64,000 bases of DNA, from contig NZ_JBLBVL010000006.1 in NCBI RefSeq assembly GCF_047250365.1, forward strand, positions 1 through 64,000, read 5' to 3'. The translations under genes and the position numbers were made by a program. This DNA is from Thaumasiovibrio sp047250365. Lineage in GTDB: Bacteria > Pseudomonadota > Gammaproteobacteria > Enterobacterales > Vibrionaceae. Below, piece after piece: positions 60,900-64,000 of the stretch. The notes under the pieces were generated by a model. That model did not search any database. It was given only the letters and a program-made list of their open reading frames with translations, and was not told the DNA's origin. How positions within the stretch are numbered: position 1 is the first letter of the stretch; each line of letters starts with the position of its first letter.

Positions 60900-63812
60900 T
60901 TAGTTCAAATTGCCAAATCGCCGGTTGTATAAGTTTCGGTTAACTTCTTTTGCAGACTCAACTAAAGGCTCATATGGCGTGTCAGTGACTGTCACAAAAC
61001 CAACGTTGTAGTTTTCGCCATCCCATGCTCGGCCCGTAACTGGAGAATCCATGTACTGGAACCAGTGTGCGCCAACAAAATATGGGTTATCAATCACACT
61101 TTCCATATACTGAGCGTAAGATTCCGCACGCCCTTTTTGGTTATCACTGCTTATAATACCTGGGTGGAATAACCCAGAATCAGTTGAACCAAAGTGAAAC
61201 TCACCAATAATGCTTGGCTTATCAAGCTCTGGTAAGTGACTCCAGTCGCCTTTTGCATTTAAGTCCGTGGCATAGAGGTTGTAACTCATTACATCAACAT
61301 AACGAGCTGCGGCCGAAGCGGCTTCTGGTGTAACACCCCAGTCAGAAAAACGTACTCCCATGTATAAGTGATTTGGTAGCACTTTTCCCATCTCTTCACT
61401 GACTACAGCAAAGAACTTATCTGCAAATGCATCAAGCAATACTGATAGGTCCGCTTTAACGGCATCCGTATACGCACCTTGGTAGTTGAAGCCTTTACCA
61501 AACTCTTTCCAAGAAGTCACATCAGTTCCCCAAGCCTCATTGAACTTCTCTATAGAGCCATACTTTTCTTTAAGAATCCTATCAAAAGCAGCTTTACTTG
61601 AACTTGCTTCTACACTTTCACGTAAACCAGATACGGCTAATGCGTAATGGTTGGTATCATTAACCGTATTACCCCAGCTCAACTCGTTATCAACGAAGTA
61701 ACCGATACACCACGGATCCTTATCGACTTCTTCCCCCAACTCTTTTGCCATTGTGGCCACAGAAACACGAAATTGTGGATCAAACGGGTCATGCATTGCC
61801 CACCAGTAGTCATTACCTGTGCTAACACGTTGGTGATCACCTGTTATCCAGCCATGCGCGGTATAAGGCACTTTATCGTTTTTGCGATACATAGGATCTG
61901 ACCAGTTACCTAATGAGGTGAAACCCCAATCTTGCATTCGCGCTAATGTCACATCTTTCCAGATTTCAATCGCTTCTTGTGCAGAGTCGGTATCGTATTT
62001 ACGTTGCAAGTTTGCTGAGTAGAAACTGAATAGCTCACCATGCTTGATCGGCCCCGTATGAATCATCTGTGTATAGCTGTAGTTGTCAGCGAGTGGATCA
62101 CCGAAGTCTGGTAACCATTCAAACATGCCACGACGTAATGGTGATGCTTCCACACGAACACGCTTGTCATCCACATAGCGTTCTGTCGCAACTTGGCTTG
62201 GGCGCATGCCTTTTGTATCTGCCTCTACCGCATCAGCAAAGTCCATACCTGTAACGGTGTAGCTGTCATCCATACGAATGTTATCAACACCAGTAGCGAA
62301 ATAGAGATACCCTTCAGGGTCAACAAGTGCCCATTTCCCGTCCACTTTCTCAGTTCGGAAATAACCAGTAGCTTCAAATTTTGGACCTTTTGACCAACCA
62401 CCATATTTAGAGCGATCATCCATTAGCGAAGCACTCTTTAGTAGCTCTTTGTCAACTCTGGCTTGTGCTTTCAATTGAGCAACATCCGTTACTTTTTCTG
62501 GCCATGTTTCTTCTTGATACTGACCAAACTCATCCAATAAACTAGTGTAACGAGTTGTATCTGTACTTAGGTTAGGAATTAGAGAGAAGTTATCTATAAC
62601 TAATGTCGCCTCTTTTTGAGGGTTCATCATATAAAGTTGAACACTAACGATGTTGGAGAGATCAAGTTCAGACTCTCCCCAGCCAAAGATTACTTGGCTC
62701 GCTGAGAATGATTTTTTGGGCGGCTCACCACGCATGCCTGAATCTAAACCTTCAGCCAAATCTTTAAAGGTGAAGTAATATTTATCTTCCGAGTTTGCTG
62801 CAATTTGTACATAGCCTGTACGGCTATTCACTGCACCTGTCGCTGTGCCACCCAGCTTTTCATCGAGAGCGTCATCAACACGCACAAATAATTGCATGCC
62901 TGAGTCTCCGACATTCTTCGCATCAAATGCAAGCGCCACATCACCATACTTCGACCAATCCCAAGCTTCACCGTTTTTACCCGCTGAGAACTTAATAGTA
63001 GGGTAATCTTCATCTGTGGTGTAATGTACTTTAATCGCTGAGCCCATGTCAGAATTCACGATATCGACATTAGTACCCGTGTAATATTCAACAACCTCAT
63101 CCATCCCACTTTCAAAGTCAGTAATAGTCAATAGTGTTGGGACTTGAGATTCAATAACCTGTCCTTGGCGAGCCTCTGAAAGAACAAAATCTCCCGTACG
63201 TTCGATAAAATCAATGTCATGCACCACAATTTTTTGCTCTGCTATAGGACCTACAGCGTAGAATTGGAACTCAGCAATATTGCGCAGATCAAGCTCGCTG
63301 CCTCCACGGTAACCCTCAATGTTCATCTCTGTACCATTGAAAAGGAAATCAACTGTTGTCGTTTTCCCTGCAGGTAGATATATCGGTAGATCTAGTTGGT
63401 GTGCTGCAGCTCCCATAATGCCAATGTTGTCAGAGACTTTAATTTCGATGCGTGCTTCTTGATCTCCTGGGTTTTCAAGTGTTAACTGCAACCCGCCTTT
63501 CGTATTCCAATCGTATGAACCTGACTCTGGATGAAACTTCACGTTCGGCCATTTGGAGTTAACTTCTGATTCAGATATTGCATCAAACACGATTTCAAGA
63601 TTTTCCCCAACTGCGTTATATGAAGCATGCGTGTTGGCTGCTTTTGATAAAAACCGCTCATCCGTCATGACAACTTTTTGGACGGCACTACTCATATCTT
63701 GTTGAGTAGCTCCATTACTGGGAGTGTCAGGTGTTTTTGTAGCGGCAATACTACCTGCAGCCAGAGTGCTAGCAATAATAGCGAGCACGATTGAATTTTT
63801 ATTGAAATGCAC
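60900..63812 (-). CDS. Secreted GH50-family beta-agarase
   Basis: 970 residues with signal peptide ('IVLAIIASTLAAGSIAA'). The N-terminal part (to about 440) holds two carbohydrate-binding-like beta-sandwich domains. The C-terminal part is a GH50-type TIM barrel starting near 'GYFRTEKVDGKWALVDPEGYLYFATGVDNIRMDD'. The likely acid/base is Glu710 in 'DNELSWGN' and the nucleophile Glu871 in 'IIGEFHFGST'. GH50 enzymes release neoagarobiose or neoagarotetraose from agarose. A strong AAAGGAG site lies 12 bases before the ATG. No other agar-utilisation gene is in the window, but the cluster may continue to the right. Confidence 0.92.
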   Translation of the reverse strand: MHFNKNSIVLAIIASTLAAGSIAATKTPDTPSNGATQQDMSSAVQKVVMTDERFLSKAANTHASYNAVGENLEIVFDAISESEVNSKWPNVKFHPESGSYDWNTKGGLQLTLENPGDQEARIEIKVSDNIGIMGAAAHQLDLPIYLPAGKTTTVDFLFNGTEMNIEGYRGGSELDLRNIAEFQFYAVGPIAEQKIVVHDIDFIERTGDFVLSEARQGQVIESQVPTLLTITDFESGMDEVVEYYTGTNVDIVNSDMGSAIKVHYTTDEDYPTIKFSAGKNGEAWDWSKYGDVALAFDAKNVGDSGMQLFVRVDDALDEKLGGTATGAVNSRTGYVQIAANSEDKYYFTFKDLAEGLDSGMRGEPPKKSFSASQVIFGWGESELDLSNIVSVQLYMMNPQKEATLVIDNFSLIPNLSTDTTRYTSLLDEFGQYQEETWPEKVTDVAQLKAQARVDKELLKSASLMDDRSKYGGWSKGPKFEATGYFRTEKVDGKWALVDPEGYLYFATGVDNIRMDDSYTVTGMDFADAVEADTKGMRPSQVATERYVDDKRVRVEASPLRRGMFEWLPDFGDPLADNYSYTQMIHTGPIKHGELFSFYSANLQRKYDTDSAQEAIEIWKDVTLARMQDWGFTSLGNWSDPMYRKNDKVPYTAHGWITGDHQRVSTGNDYWWAMHDPFDPQFRVSVATMAKELGEEVDKDPWCIGYFVDNELSWGNTVNDTNHYALAVSGLRESVEASSSKAAFDRILKEKYGSIEKFNEAWGTDVTSWKEFGKGFNYQGAYTDAVKADLSVLLDAFADKFFAVVSEEMGKVLPNHLYMGVRFSDWGVTPEAASAAARYVDVMSYNLYATDLNAKGDWSHLPELDKPSIIGEFHFGSTDSGLFHPGIISSDNQKGRAESYAQYMESVIDNPYFVGAHWFQYMDSPVTGRAWDGENYNVGFVTVTDTPYEPLVESAKEVNRNLYNRRFGNLN

Positions 63813-63952
63813 AGAGATTCTCCTTTTTATAAATCTAAGATCTTGATAACCAATTTACACAATACTACATACCAATAACGACTCCTGATGTGATCAAGGA
63901 TCCATTATTGGTCGACATGCTGGCCGGTTATCCGTTCTGTGCGCTAGACAAC

Positions 63953-63983
63953 AAAAAAAGCTGCGATAACGACTATCGCAGCT
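63953..63983 (-). terminator. Terminator of a minus-strand gene beyond the window
   Basis: 10-bp stem agctgcgata/tatcgcagct (63959–63968 with 63974–63983) and seven T on the minus strand. It lies upstream of the agarase, so a further minus-strand gene probably ends just past 64000. Confidence 0.8.
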
Positions 63984-64000
63984 TTTCCATTATTTTATGC

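Overview
The window looks like a chromosomal segment of a marine gammaproteobacterium, most likely a Vibrionaceae member. This rests on several features: a FabV-type enoyl reductase, a HexR–pyruvate kinase pair, a YajD-type HNH protein, a YeeN-clade YebC protein, a fadE next to a PsrA-like regulator, an FMN riboswitch before ribB, a GH50 agarase, and moderate GC with AT-rich intergenic DNA. No rRNA, tRNA or CRISPR array was seen.

Left part (1–15.5 kb). The window opens inside the 3' end of a large Ig-like repeat adhesin with a 300-bp repeat period. After an AT-rich gap comes a tightly packed, same-strand set of seven genes (1381–6418) that resembles a cut-down aryl-polyene pathway: chain-length-factor-like protein, acyl carrier protein, a shrunken AMP-ligase remnant, hot-dog dehydratase, MIO-type aromatic amino acid ammonia-lyase, ketosynthase and a second dehydratase. 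Ketoreductase, a full ligase, acyltransferase, glycosyltransferase and exporter genes are absent from the window. Next is a sulfur-handling group: two half-size YeeE/YedE membrane proteins divergent from a CoA-disulfide-reductase/rhodanese fusion. Then follow a DUF481 outer-membrane protein and a catabolic module of RpiR-type regulator, DcuC-type carrier and fumarase/adenylosuccinate-lyase-family enzyme.

Middle (15.5–44 kb). A stand-alone trpB, a 55-codon membrane ORF, an MscS channel, a hydrolase and an ABM monooxygenase lead to a second catabolic island of unknown substrate: sodium:solute symporter, divergent MFS carrier, tandem-SnoaL protein, porin and LacI regulator. After several small conserved genes there is an operon of two P-loop GTPases and an accessory peptide deformylase, then a copper chaperone, an AlkA-like glycosylase, a TAXI-TRAP transporter, FMN riboswitch–ribB, a YebC-family protein, fabV, and fadE with a PsrA-like TetR repressor that has a perfect 20-bp palindrome next to its start.

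Right part (44–64 kb). An intergenic region carries two strong terminators and a structured candidate small RNA. It is followed by an orphan LysM-containing protein with a hydrophobic C-terminus that overlaps a small multi-spanning membrane protein, which reads as an effector–immunity pair, and by an IS66 transposase scrap. Then come a GGCT-like enzyme, a secreted alkylsulfatase divergent from a LysR regulator, DoxX, YajD, hexR–pykA, a Bcr/CflA transporter remnant, a four-gene polar amino acid ABC operon, an RRM protein and a secreted GH50 beta-agarase. The most unusual units are the reduced aryl-polyene-like cluster, the LysM effector–immunity pair and the two uncharacterised catabolic islands.
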